The notes under the pieces were generated by a model. That model had not been told where the DNA came from, made no database searches, and worked only from the letters and a program-made list of their open reading frames with translations. Below, one piece after another: positions 1 to 8,792 of a DNA stretch of 64,000 nucleotides; position 1 is the stretch's first letter, and every line of letters starts with the position of its first letter. The position numbers and the translations under genes are program-made. Source of the DNA: Galbibacter kalidii (lineage in GTDB: Bacteria > Bacteroidota > Bacteroidia > Flavobacteriales > Flavobacteriaceae); assembly GCF_026241135.1 (NCBI RefSeq), contig NZ_JAPFGA010000002.1:62001-126000 (forward strand), given 5' to 3'.

Positions 1-1909
1 CACGGACCCAATACTGTGCTTTCCATGGTTGTGATGCAAAATTGTATAAATAGATCATATGCTGAATAGGTTGATTCCCGTGAGCATACTGCCCCATATT
101 GGCAATCTGCATTTCACGAATTTCATGAATAACCCCTCCATAATAACTTTCATCAAAAACAGGGGAGAGCGAGAACACCTCATCCAATTGTGTTGCAAAC
201 GCATCCTTACCACCCATAAGATCCATCAAGCCTTGAACATCGTGGAAAACTGACCAGGTATAATGCCAGCTATTTCCTTCGGTGAAAGCATCGCCCCATT
301 TAAACGGATTGAAAGGTGCCATAAATTCACCATCCTTATTTTTTCCACGCATAAGTTTGGTCTCCTTATCGTATAAATTTTTATAATTTAAGCTTCGCTT
401 TTTGTAAAGCTCAATTTCTTTTTTTGGTCTACCCAGTTTTTTTGCCAATTGATAGATCGCAAAATCGTCGTAGGCATATTCTAATGTTCGCGCCGCATTT
501 TCATTGATCCCGACATCATAAGGAACATATCCAAGGTCGTTGTAATATTCCACCCCGGCACGGCCAACGGCAGTCATCGGGCCTTCATTATTAGCTCCGT
601 GAATTACCGCTTCGTACAAGGTTTCTATATCATAATCGGCATCTTGGATTTTAAGGTAAGCGTCTGCAACCACAGAAGCAGAGTTGTTCCCCACCATGAT
701 ATTTCTAAGTCCGGGGCTTGCCCATTCCGGTAGCCATCCACTTTCTTTGTAGGCATTGGCCAAACCTTCCTGCATTTGTTCGTTTAACTCCGGATACATC
801 ATATTCAGAAATGGGAATAAGGAACGGAAGGTATCCCAAAAACCGGTATCGGTAAACATATATCCGGGAAGTACTTTTCCGTTGTACGGACTGTAATGTA
901 CTACATTTCCATCTTTATCATATTCAAAAAACTTCCTTGGGAACAACAGAGAGCGGTACAAGCATGAATAAAAAGTGCGAAACTGGTCTATTGAACCTCC
1001 ATCGACTTTAATTCTATTCAGTTCTTTATTCCATATATTTCGTCCCTCGGTTTTTAATCCATCAAAATCTTTTGTTCCAATTTCATTAAGGTTTAACGTC
1101 GCTTGTTCATGGCTAATAAAGGAAGAAGCCACTTTTGCGTTTACCACCTCTCCTTTTTCAGTTTCAAAACCAACAACAGCCCCTACATGATCGGCCTGTA
1201 CTTCCGAAGCTTCATTCAATTGATTTCCGTTAAAAGTATGTGTATTGGCAAAGGCTTTATCGAACTCGATAACAAAGTAATTTTTAAAGTTCTCCGGAAC
1301 CCCGCCACTATTTTTGGTGGTGTAGCCTATGATTTTGTTTTCCTTCGGAAGAATTTTTATGTATGACCCTTTATCTAAAGCATCAATCACTACATAAGCA
1401 CTATCCGTTTCCGGAAAGGTAAATCTAAAACGTGCTGCTCTTTCCGTGGGAGTAATCTCGGTAGTTACATTGTGATCTGCCAGATACACACTGTAATAAT
1501 GAGGTTTTACAACTTCCGATTTATGAGAAACCCAACTGGCACGTTCATCTTCATTAAAACGCAGTTTTCCGGTAACGGGCATAATGGCAAATTGTCCGTA
1601 ATCGTTCATCCATGGTGAAGGTTGGTGTGTCTGTTTAAAGCCTCTTATTTTATCGGCATCGTATTCATAGGCCCAACCGCTGCCCATTTTTCCGGTTTGA
1701 GGTGTCCAAAAGTTCATCCCCCAAGGCATAGCTATGGCAGGATAAACATTTCCGTTGGACAAACTCGGTTTGGAGTCTGTTCCCATCAACGGATTTACAT
1801 AATCGATCGGATTTTCAACGGCTCCAATTTGTTGTTGACCGAAGGATAAACGGCAAACAAACAATAAAAGGAGTGCAGCGTAACTTGTTAATCGCATTGT
1901 TTTGATCAT
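1..1909 (-). CDS. GH92 family alpha-mannosidase, C-terminally cut by window edge
   Basis: The reading frame starts at ATG 1909 and runs off the left edge; 636 residues are visible. An N-terminal signal peptide (about residues 1-24, ending SFG before QQQ) predicts export to the periplasm or cell surface. GH92 hallmarks are visible: NPLMGT near the N terminus, a VYPAIAMPWGMNFWTPQTG block, GFWDTFRSLFP in the middle and HYTWSVFHDVQG further on. GH92 enzymes are calcium-dependent exo-alpha-mannosidases of N-glycans and mannans. Residues 611-614 read GNQP where I expect GNEP in the best-known members, which may mark a different linkage specificity (inference). It is the third gene of a susC-susD-GH92 set, so it probably trims the glycan imported by that pair. 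An in-frame ATG at residue 5 is an alternative start. Confidence 0.93.
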   Translation of the reverse strand, partial: MIKTMRLTSYAALLLLFVCRLSFGQQQIGAVENPIDYVNPLMGTDSKPSLSNGNVYPAIAMPWGMNFWTPQTGKMGSGWAYEYDADKIRGFKQTHQPSPWMNDYGQFAIMPVTGKLRFNEDERASWVSHKSEVVKPHYYSVYLADHNVTTEITPTERAARFRFTFPETDSAYVVIDALDKGSYIKILPKENKIIGYTTKNSGGVPENFKNYFVIEFDKAFANTHTFNGNQLNEASEVQADHVGAVVGFETEKGEVVNAKVASSFISHEQATLNLNEIGTKDFDGLKTEGRNIWNKELNRIKVDGGSIDQFRTFYSCLYRSLLFPRKFFEYDKDGNVVHYSPYNGKVLPGYMFTDTGFWDTFRSLFPFLNMMYPELNEQMQEGLANAYKESGWLPEWASPGLRNIMVGNNSASVVADAYLKIQDADYDIETLYEAVIHGANNEGPMTAVGRAGVEYYNDLGYVPYDVGINENAARTLEYAYDDFAIYQLAKKLGRPKKEIELYKKRSLNYKNLYDKETKLMRGKNKDGEFMAPFNPFKWGDAFTEGNSWHYTWSVFHDVQGLMDLMGGKDAFATQLDEVFSLSPVFDESYYGGVIHEIREMQIANMGQYAHGNQPIQHMIYLYNFASQPWKAQYWVR

Positions 1910-1952
1910 AAAAACTGTTTTTGAGCACAATAATATATGCTTTTTTAAAATA

Positions 1953-1984
1953 ATCCTCCCGCACCAAAAAAAGAGCGGGAGGAT
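1953..1984 (-). terminator. Hairpin between susD and GH92, terminator or attenuator
   Basis: A perfect 10-bp stem (ATCCTCCCGC with GCGGGAGGAT) encloses a 12-nt A-rich loop. Read on the minus strand it is followed by a T-rich tract (TATTTTAAAAAAG). It lies 28 bp after susD and 43 bp before the GH92 start. It would either terminate or partly attenuate transcription, giving more susCD than GH92 mRNA, a common arrangement in such loci. Partial read-through is inferred because no separate GH92 promoter is obvious. Confidence 0.7.
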
Positions 1985-2012
1985 CCAAACTAACTAATAA
2001 AGAACAACATAT

Positions 2013-3641
2013 TTAGTATCCTGGGTTTTGTTCCAGATTCGGGTTATTCGCCATTTGGTCTGCCGGAATTGCAAATAGCTTTTTATTAGGATCTCCTGTT
2101 GGTTCATGATCCCACCATGATCCTGTGGTATACTTCCCAAATCGAATCAGATCTGTACGGCGCTTTCCTTCAAAGATAAATTCCCTACCTCTTTCGGCTA
2201 ACAATTCATCCATGGTAAGGGTTGCTGTTGTATATTGGTGATTTGGCCAATCCGCATCACTAAAAGCTCTTCTCTTAGACGCATTGATCAAATCCACCGC
2301 TTCCTGAGTAGCAGTACCTCCATTCTTTCTCATCAAAGCTTCTGCTTTATTGAAGTAGATCTCGGTAAGACGGTAAATGATATAGTGGTTTTCCCAATAG
2401 TTTTCATCATCCAGTGTTCCTGCTTGATATTTGTTAAAGCGTGCGCCGCTATTTTCTTCACCTTCTGCCATGCTTCCTTCGCTGGAAGTATCGCCTTCGC
2501 TTTCCCTTCGGATACTGTTTACATATACCAAAGGTTCACCGCTATACTCTTCTGTACCCAATACAGGCTCGGTTGTACCGTATTTATATTGAGGGCCGAA
2601 TAAAAACCATTCTTCTTTTCTAAGATCAGTTTCATCATAAGCATCAAAAGCCGAAGGCACCACTACAAAAGCATTCCAGCCGCTAAATCCAATATTCAGT
2701 GCCTCGGAGATATTTCCATATCCTAAGAAGAAACCTCCCCAACCAAAGCTGAAACCACCTTTTCTACTGTAGGCAATTTGATACAGGCTTTCAGAAGCGG
2801 TTCTGTTGGTATTACTATAGTTCTCAAGAAGATCATCGGCTAATTGAGGCGCACCTCCAATACCTCCGGCATCTCCGTTTATAATCTTGTCACTGGCTGC
2901 TATACACTCATCCCACATTGGAGTCCCGCTCCATTCTTCAGCGTTTAAATACAATTCTGAAAGCATGGCATAACCTGCTGTTTGGGTAGTACGACCTATA
3001 AGCTCAGTAGAATATTTAGGCAATTGCGGAACATAGGTCTCCAGTTCAGTCTTTACAAACTCAAAAACTTCACTTCTCGGTGCCGTAGGAGGGTTTAATG
3101 GTTCACCCACTTTAGTCACTATGGGTACATTCCCCCACAGATCCATAATTTTCATATAGTGATAGGCCCTAAGCACATATAGTTCTGCCAAAATTGATTC
3201 TATTTCAGCTGCAGTCATGTCAATAGCTTCGGGATTAGAAATAGCAGAAATATCTTCAATAGCCGCATTTATATATCCTACACCAGACCACATGAGCACC
3301 CATGCACTTCGCATTCTTCCCTCATTACTGGTCCAGGTATGGTAATGTTGTCTAAAGTGATCACCTCCATCATAACCATGACGTCCTTTTTGGGGCCATG
3401 CCAATTGGTCTGATGATAATTCACTGTGATAATAATACGCACTCTGCCCGGTTGGAGCCAACCATGCCTGCATATGGGTAAAGGGTCTTAAAGCTCCCTG
3501 TAAAACTTCTGTTTTATTTTTATAAAAGTTATCAGAATTCAGTTCGCTATATACATTTTCATCCAGATCGGAACAACTCCCTGCAACGAGGGCAGCTCCC
3601 AAGATGAAAACATTTTTAATATGTTTTATATATTGTTTCAT
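2013..3641 (-). CDS. SusD/RagB-family glycan-binding lipoprotein
   Basis: This is a SusD-type surface lipoprotein that lids the SusC transporter and captures oligosaccharides. I start it at ATG 3641 (542 aa); an upstream TTG at 3665 would overlap susC and is less likely. A lipoprotein signal is clear: hydrophobic VFILGAALVAGS followed by Cys23, then SDLDE, where acidic residues after the Cys fit surface export in this phylum. SusD features include the tetratricopeptide-like region with ELYVLRAYHYMKIMDLWG and the C-terminal block ELLAERGREFIFEGKRRTDL, typical of the family. It follows susC by 13 bp, so the two are co-transcribed. The adjacent GH92 gene suggests alpha-mannoside or N-glycan ligands. 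Confidence 0.96.
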   Translation of the reverse strand: MKQYIKHIKNVFILGAALVAGSCSDLDENVYSELNSDNFYKNKTEVLQGALRPFTHMQAWLAPTGQSAYYYHSELSSDQLAWPQKGRHGYDGGDHFRQHYHTWTSNEGRMRSAWVLMWSGVGYINAAIEDISAISNPEAIDMTAAEIESILAELYVLRAYHYMKIMDLWGNVPIVTKVGEPLNPPTAPRSEVFEFVKTELETYVPQLPKYSTELIGRTTQTAGYAMLSELYLNAEEWSGTPMWDECIAASDKIINGDAGGIGGAPQLADDLLENYSNTNRTASESLYQIAYSRKGGFSFGWGGFFLGYGNISEALNIGFSGWNAFVVVPSAFDAYDETDLRKEEWFLFGPQYKYGTTEPVLGTEEYSGEPLVYVNSIRRESEGDTSSEGSMAEGEENSGARFNKYQAGTLDDENYWENHYIIYRLTEIYFNKAEALMRKNGGTATQEAVDLINASKRRAFSDADWPNHQYTTATLTMDELLAERGREFIFEGKRRTDLIRFGKYTTGSWWDHEPTGDPNKKLFAIPADQMANNPNLEQNPGY

Positions 3642-3654
3642 GATTTTCTTGTTT

Positions 3655-6603
3655 TTAGAATCCAAAATTTAGTCCGAAAGTCCAAGATTTAGTCCTTGGA
3701 TAAAAATCCCTGCCGTCTATACCTGTTGTAAAACCAGTATCTTGAAGTTCCGGATCAATTCCGCTATATCCTGTAAAAGTAGCCAGGTTACGTCCGGATA
3801 TATACATTCGTAATGACTGGATGTATTTTGAATCTAACGGAACATTATAACCCAAGGTAATATTGTCCAATTTTACAAAATCTCCCTTCTCAATATAATA
3901 ATCAGAATATTGAGGATCGTCATCTATATCATTATGTTTGGTAATCGCACTCTTCAACAAGTTATTTGGCAACCATTTCTTGTTTCCGAAATACATGTCC
4001 TTGGTATTCAGGATATCAAACCCAAATTTCCCTCTAAAGAATATGGTCAGATCAAAATTCTTATACTTAAGGCTATTGCTTAATGAGGCTTGATATTTTG
4101 GCACCCCATTACCAATAACAGTGAGGTCGTTTTCATTCATTTCACTGGCTAAACCGGTTGTTCCGTCTTCCTTGTAAAACAACCATTTTCCGTCATCGGT
4201 AAGTCCGGCAAATCGTTTTCCGTAGAAATTCCCTACAGCACCGCCTTCTTCCAAACGAATAGCATCTCCAAGGTTCCCCGGAGAAGGCAAACCTCCAAAA
4301 TTAAGCCAGTTGGCTTGGAAATTTTCATTGGAAAGCACTTTCAATTTATTATCCTGATAACTTCCCGTAAAATCAACATTCCACTGAAAGTCCTCACCTT
4401 GAACAGGAAGGCCTGAAATCAAGACTTCAATACCTTTATTTTCCAATTCTCCCACATTTGTGAAAATCAAATCTCTAACAAATGGAGGCTGTTGTGCCTT
4501 ATAGTTAAACAATAAATCTTTTGTGTTTCTTTTGTATAGATCTATCGCCCCGCTTAAACGATTGTTAAGAAATCCAAAGTCGATCCCTAAATTCATCTCA
4601 TGTTTTTCCTCCCATTTTAGGTCTGGGTTCGGGTTTCTTGCCGCTCCATAGGTTTGATAATACACCCCGTCCTGTGGATATACACCTCCTGTTCCCAGCG
4701 TAACTAAGGATTGATAATTACCTATTCCCTGATTACCGGTTACCCCATAACCAAATCTTATTTTCAACTGATTAATTGCATCAATCCCTTGCATAAAGCT
4801 TTCTTCACTAATAGTCCAACCTACAGATGCTGCAGGGAAATTCCCCCATTTGTGGTTATCACCAAATCTTGAAGAACCCTCCCTACGGATGATAAATTGA
4901 GCGAAGTATTTTTCCTTATACGCATAATTAAGCCTCCCGAAAACACCAATAAGCGTATTATCTTCTTTAAAACTATCAAGTCCCGGTCTTGGAAGTTGTG
5001 TGTTTTGTATAGCAGAACCTGCACCTAAATTCCAGTCCAGGAATCCATCGGTGGTAAAACCACTGTTATCTACCCAAAACTCCTCTCTGGTACTATACTG
5101 ATGACTATAACCTCCTATAACTCCTATATTATGATCCTTAGCAATGGTGGTTTTATACTCGAGGGTAGCCTCCAATGTTTTGGACCAATCCAGATTGTTT
5201 AACTTTCTGGCATAGGCCGTACCTTGATACTGTGAAGTAGGTCTTTGATCCCAATCATTCATGGATCTATACTGCCTGTCGTTATAGGTATTTCTTACGT
5301 ACGAACCAAAAACGCTGGCTGTTAATCCTTCAGCCAATTGTAAGCTCAACCGCAAATCCCCGGAAAAAGTCTCCTGATTTCTTTCATTAATACGATTAGC
5401 CAATCGGGATAAAGGATTGTAGTTGTTATAGGCCTGAGTTTCATAAAAACTTCCATCAGGATTGTATAAAGGTGCTGTAGGGTTACGTTGAATTGCTTGC
5501 TCAAAATCTCCTGTGCCTCCACCTAAAAAATTAGCCTTGTTAAAGTTGGCAGCAATATTAGATTGTACAGTTAACAAATCCTGCAAACCTTTATGATTGA
5601 TGCTAAAACGCCCTCCAAATTGTTCACGTCCGTTCTCTTTCGGCAAACCTTCTGCATCATTATAATATGCAGATGCTCTGTAATTCGTTTTATCACTTCC
5701 TCCCGATATGGAGAAATTATGATACTGACTCAGGTTACTCTTATTTAATAATTCATCATATAAATCGGTAGTATATCCGAAATCCTGATCTTCAGATATA
5801 ACCCCCTGAGCGATTAAATCCCTAAACTCTGAAGCTGACAGGTAATTTGGTTTTTTATCTACAAACTCCCTTTGAATGTAGGTGTTGTATTCTGTCTTGG
5901 TTACTCCGCTTCTTCCTTTTTTAGTTGTAATAAGGATTACCCCGGCATTACCTCTGGTACCATAAATTGCAGCTGCGGAACCATCTTTTAAAACGTCGAT
6001 AGACTCTATATCGTCCTGTTGTAACAGATCCAGATTTCCTCCGGGAATACCATCAATAACTATTAATGGAGAAATATCTCCGGAAACTGATGAAACTCCA
6101 CGAAGCTGTAATGACGCCCCGGAATTCGGGTTATTCCCTTGTGTACGGGTAATGTTCAATCCGGCAACTTTACCTTGTACAAGATCCATTGGGGATCGCA
6201 CCCCTCCCTGGTTAAAGTCTTCAGCTTTTACTGAGGCAACGGCAGAAGTAATCTCTTTCTTCTTCTGAGTACCATACCCTACCACAACCACCTCGTCAAG
6301 GGCTTGTGCGTCTTCTTGGAGAACAACATTAACTGTTGATCGTCCATTTACAGAAATCTCTTGAGCCGCAAACCCAATATAGGTAACAACCAAGACCGCA
6401 TCATCTGACACATCGGTCAATTGATAATTTCCATCAAAATCTGTTTGAGTTCCGTTGGTGGTTCCTTTTACCAACACATTTGCGCCCGGTAGTGGACCAT
6501 TTTCGTCTGATACAGTCCCTGAGACTGTCTGTTGTGCTTGTGTATAGCCAAAACATAAGAATGCAATGGGTAACACAAACCGTTTGAATAGATTTGTTTT
6601 CAT
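3655..6603 (-). CDS. SusC/RagA-family TonB-dependent outer-membrane transporter
   Basis: A 982-residue TonB-dependent transporter of the SusC/RagA type. Signal peptide at residues 1-24 (ending TQAQ) is followed by a carboxypeptidase-D regulatory-like domain (about 26-105), the family junction VVVVGYGTQKKKEITSAV near 105-122, a plug domain (RGVSSVSGDISPLIVIDG region) and a long beta-barrel ending in GLNFGF with a terminal Phe, as outer-membrane barrels do. There is no N-terminal extension for anti-sigma contact, so regulation is probably by a one-component factor acting at the palindromic sites upstream. It imports the glycan captured by the SusD partner. Length is normal for the family. Confidence 0.96.
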   Translation of the reverse strand: MKTNLFKRFVLPIAFLCFGYTQAQQTVSGTVSDENGPLPGANVLVKGTTNGTQTDFDGNYQLTDVSDDAVLVVTYIGFAAQEISVNGRSTVNVVLQEDAQALDEVVVVGYGTQKKKEITSAVASVKAEDFNQGGVRSPMDLVQGKVAGLNITRTQGNNPNSGASLQLRGVSSVSGDISPLIVIDGIPGGNLDLLQQDDIESIDVLKDGSAAAIYGTRGNAGVILITTKKGRSGVTKTEYNTYIQREFVDKKPNYLSASEFRDLIAQGVISEDQDFGYTTDLYDELLNKSNLSQYHNFSISGGSDKTNYRASAYYNDAEGLPKENGREQFGGRFSINHKGLQDLLTVQSNIAANFNKANFLGGGTGDFEQAIQRNPTAPLYNPDGSFYETQAYNNYNPLSRLANRINERNQETFSGDLRLSLQLAEGLTASVFGSYVRNTYNDRQYRSMNDWDQRPTSQYQGTAYARKLNNLDWSKTLEATLEYKTTIAKDHNIGVIGGYSHQYSTREEFWVDNSGFTTDGFLDWNLGAGSAIQNTQLPRPGLDSFKEDNTLIGVFGRLNYAYKEKYFAQFIIRREGSSRFGDNHKWGNFPAASVGWTISEESFMQGIDAINQLKIRFGYGVTGNQGIGNYQSLVTLGTGGVYPQDGVYYQTYGAARNPNPDLKWEEKHEMNLGIDFGFLNNRLSGAIDLYKRNTKDLLFNYKAQQPPFVRDLIFTNVGELENKGIEVLISGLPVQGEDFQWNVDFTGSYQDNKLKVLSNENFQANWLNFGGLPSPGNLGDAIRLEEGGAVGNFYGKRFAGLTDDGKWLFYKEDGTTGLASEMNENDLTVIGNGVPKYQASLSNSLKYKNFDLTIFFRGKFGFDILNTKDMYFGNKKWLPNNLLKSAITKHNDIDDDPQYSDYYIEKGDFVKLDNITLGYNVPLDSKYIQSLRMYISGRNLATFTGYSGIDPELQDTGFTTGIDGRDFYPRTKSWTFGLNFGF

Positions 6604-6635
6604 AAGTGTAGCTAGTTAAAAACGTTAATTATTAC

Positions 6636-6647
6636 TAAAACGTTTTA
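6636..6647. promoter_or_regulatory. Putative LacI-type operator proximal to susC
   Basis: The 12-bp perfect palindrome TAAAACGTTTTA, with the central CG typical of LacI/GalR-family operators, lies 33 bp upstream of the susC start. A second related CG-centred site lies 77 bp further upstream. A weaker AACGTT core also occurs at 6621-6626. The cognate regulator is not in the window. Confidence 0.5.
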
Positions 6648-6712
6648 TTAAATTGATGTTAGCTTTACGAGCTTCTCTTTTCAAAACTGTGTTTTTATTT
6701 TAAAAGTTAATT

Positions 6713-6728
6713 GCTAAAACGATTTAGC
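6713..6728. promoter_or_regulatory. Putative LacI-type operator distal to susC
   Basis: The 16-bp near-palindrome GCTAAAACGATTTAGC pairs at 7 of 8 positions around a central CG. Centre-to-centre distance to the proximal site is about 79 bp, roughly seven and a half helical turns, so simultaneous binding or looping is possible but not shown. Confidence 0.5.
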
Positions 6729-7128
6729 TAAGATCTCGAAAAAAAGTAGTCAGACAAGACTACTACATCAATAATTATATAAACATTTTAATATATTCAT
6801 TGCTATATTACAAAAAAATATAATTCCTCAAAATAAAAGGGCAAGTTTTAACATATTCTGATTTTGCCACAAAAGAATAGAATTATAATAAAAGTCACCC
6901 ATTGCGCATTTTGATATTTTTTCCTGAAAGAAAAAGTACCGGAAATCAGGTTTTAATGTACAAATATTTACTCCCGGTACTTCATCAGGTTCTTGCCGAT
7001 GCTACAGTCGGCACAGGTATCGACGACAGGTATTGGCACAAACCCGATTGGGATTCCTTTATTATATTATGAAAAACCACTTCTTTGACGGGTATGAAGC
7101 TATAGTATGTGCTTCTTGTATATTAAAT

Positions 7129-7194
7129 ACGCTATATATACGTCATAAACACGCTATATATACGCTATAAATACACTATAATTATGTTATATAT
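7129..7194. repeat. Six-unit 11-bp tandem repeat
   Basis: Six consecutive 11-bp units can be read without gaps: acgctatatat, acgtcataaac, acgctatatat, acgctataaat, acactataatt and atgttatatat. The period is close to one DNA helical turn and most units contain a TATA step, so the array could be intrinsically bent or bind a phased protein. It lies about 525 bp upstream of susC and 295 bp downstream of the trmN6 stop. Confidence 0.75.
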
Positions 7195-7489
7195 ATGATT
7201 CTGACCCGTCCTTTACCATGCCGATCTTTCTGTTGAAAGTAAATTTATCAGGGAATTGAAGTAAGTGCAGTTGTTTCCCGAAAACCTCTTGTTTTAAAGC
7301 CTTTAAAAGATCTGGCGCAGTTGTGAAAATAAGAGTGCTATACGTTTCCCGGTTTTTTTGAAAACAAAAGGGGCTTTTGAAGTCCCATTAGTCTTTACGC
7401 ATAAGGCAGTGCTCCAATCAACTGTCTCGGGGCAAGCCCATAAAGCACTTAAGAAATTACTTCAATACAAAATAGCGGGAAATACCCCC

Positions 7490-8212
7490 TTAGTGGGACA
7501 TCTTCAGATAAAAATCCTTGGTAAGTTTTATATAATCTTCGGTATATTGATGCCTTTGGTTTTCAATAATCAATTCTGAATATTCGGTAGCTGTTTTTCT
7601 GAATGAAAATGCGATAAGACTTCTTTTTATTTCTGAAGCAGGATTTCCTTTCACATGGGTAATCCGGTTGGGGAAAAGTTTATTTTTTGAGGCTATTTCC
7701 AAAAATCGCTCCTCTTCTTTATACGGAATAACCACATTGAAGGTTCCATTTGTGGAAAGTAATTTTGCCACGCCTTCAAGCAATTCTTCAAACGGTAGTG
7801 AAAAATTGGAACGGGCTACATCCCTTTGTTCATTCCCCGAAGACATTACTTCAGAATGGAATGGAGGATTGGAAATGATAAGGTCGTAGGTGTCGTCGAT
7901 CTCATCGGTGAATTCATCAAAGCCGGCATGGTAGCAAAACAGACGGTCACCCCAATCTGAAGCTTCAAAATTCTCCACACATTGTTCGTAAGCATCATCG
8001 TCCACCTCAATGGCATCGATCAACTCTGCATCGCTTCGCTGTGCCATCATCAAGGCAATCAATCCAGTGCCGGCACCTATGTCCAAAATAGAAAAAGGAC
8101 GATTTTCCAATGAAACCCAAGCACCCAAAAGTACGCCATCTGTCCCCACCTTCATCGCACAACGATCTTGATGAATGGTGAATTGTTTGAATCGGAACGG
8201 TTTATTGGACAT
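7490..8212 (-). CDS. trmN6: tRNA1(Val) A37 N6-methyltransferase TrmN6
   Basis: A 240-residue class I SAM-dependent methyltransferase. The N-terminal block FRFKQFTIHQDRCAMKVGTD (residues 6-25) is the family signature. Motif I is DIGAGTG at 44-50, and the N6-adenine catalytic motif is NPPF at 115-118. In Escherichia coli the orthologue (YfiC) methylates A37 of tRNA1(Val). Length matches the family. It lies 46 bp downstream of rimM on the same strand, so it may be at the end of the rpsP-rimM transcript, which would group three translation-related genes. Confidence 0.92.
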   Translation of the reverse strand: MSNKPFRFKQFTIHQDRCAMKVGTDGVLLGAWVSLENRPFSILDIGAGTGLIALMMAQRSDAELIDAIEVDDDAYEQCVENFEASDWGDRLFCYHAGFDEFTDEIDDTYDLIISNPPFHSEVMSSGNEQRDVARSNFSLPFEELLEGVAKLLSTNGTFNVVIPYKEEERFLEIASKNKLFPNRITHVKGNPASEIKRSLIAFSFRKTATEYSELIIENQRHQYTEDYIKLTKDFYLKMSH

Positions 8213-8258
8213 TGCTATTCCTGTTTTTTCTGAAGAAATGTAGTGGTTGAAGGTGTTT

Positions 8259-8783
8259 TTAAAGGTAAAGTTCGATCAAACCTTCCGGGGTTTTCATCAC
8301 GATCTCTTTTTTGTCACGATCCACTTTTTCGATGAATTCATCGTTTAAGGGAATCAACACCTGTTTTCCGTCGTGGTCTACTTCAAACAAGGCTTGTGCG
8401 GTACTGTCGTTTACCGCAGTGATCACCCCAACATCGCCATAGGCCACATCTTTCATCTTAAAACCAATGATCTCATGGAAATAAAATTGGTCACCACTCA
8501 GTTTGGGTAAAAATTCCAGAGGAAGGTAGAGCTCGCTCCTCAAAATAGATTCTGCTTCGGCTTCTGTATTCACATCTTCCAATCGCATCCGGAGGAGTTG
8601 TGACTTGTGCAACGAAGATTTTTCAATAAAAAAAGGAACCAGATCATTGCCTAAAGCAATAAATACTGATTCCAAATTTTTGTAGAGTTCGGGTTCATCG
8701 GTATCCAACTTTGCTAATACCTCACCCTTAAAGCCGTACTTTTTAACAATCTTACCGAGATAGAAGCAATCTTCTTTTCTCAT
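8259..8783 (-). CDS. rimM: Ribosome maturation factor RimM
   Basis: A 174-residue RimM, which assists 16S rRNA processing and maturation of the 30S head by binding protein S19. The N-terminal YLGKIVKKYGFKGEV block (about residues 8-22) is the RimM signature, and the C-terminal half is the PRC-barrel domain containing GDVGVITAV and the VLIPLNDEFIEKVD end. It follows rpsP by 9 bp, the usual rpsP-rimM order, so both are co-transcribed. Length is normal. Nothing unusual is seen. Confidence 0.96.
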   Translation of the reverse strand: MRKEDCFYLGKIVKKYGFKGEVLAKLDTDEPELYKNLESVFIALGNDLVPFFIEKSSLHKSQLLRMRLEDVNTEAEAESILRSELYLPLEFLPKLSGDQFYFHEIIGFKMKDVAYGDVGVITAVNDSTAQALFEVDHDGKQVLIPLNDEFIEKVDRDKKEIVMKTPEGLIELYL

Positions 8784-8792
8784 GAAAATATA

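Larger units (their letters stand above)
6604..7489. other. 886-bp intergenic region upstream of susC
   Basis: No convincing gene is present on either strand. The susC-proximal 130 bp is AT-rich and holds two CG-centred palindromes, annotated separately. Around 7080-7195 lies an 11-bp tandem repeat array. The remaining DNA lacks a perfect TAnnTTTG promoter motif on the minus strand, so susC transcription may depend on an activator or on a divergent promoter. Confidence 0.6.

Noticed and set aside
7129-7194. CRISPR-like array
   Set aside because: The 11-bp units are contiguous without spacers and no cas gene is near, so it is a plain tandem repeat.
7358-7579. 73-codon plus-strand frame near the trmN6 end
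   Set aside because: It overlaps the end of trmN6 on the opposite strand and lacks promoter, start context or homology features.
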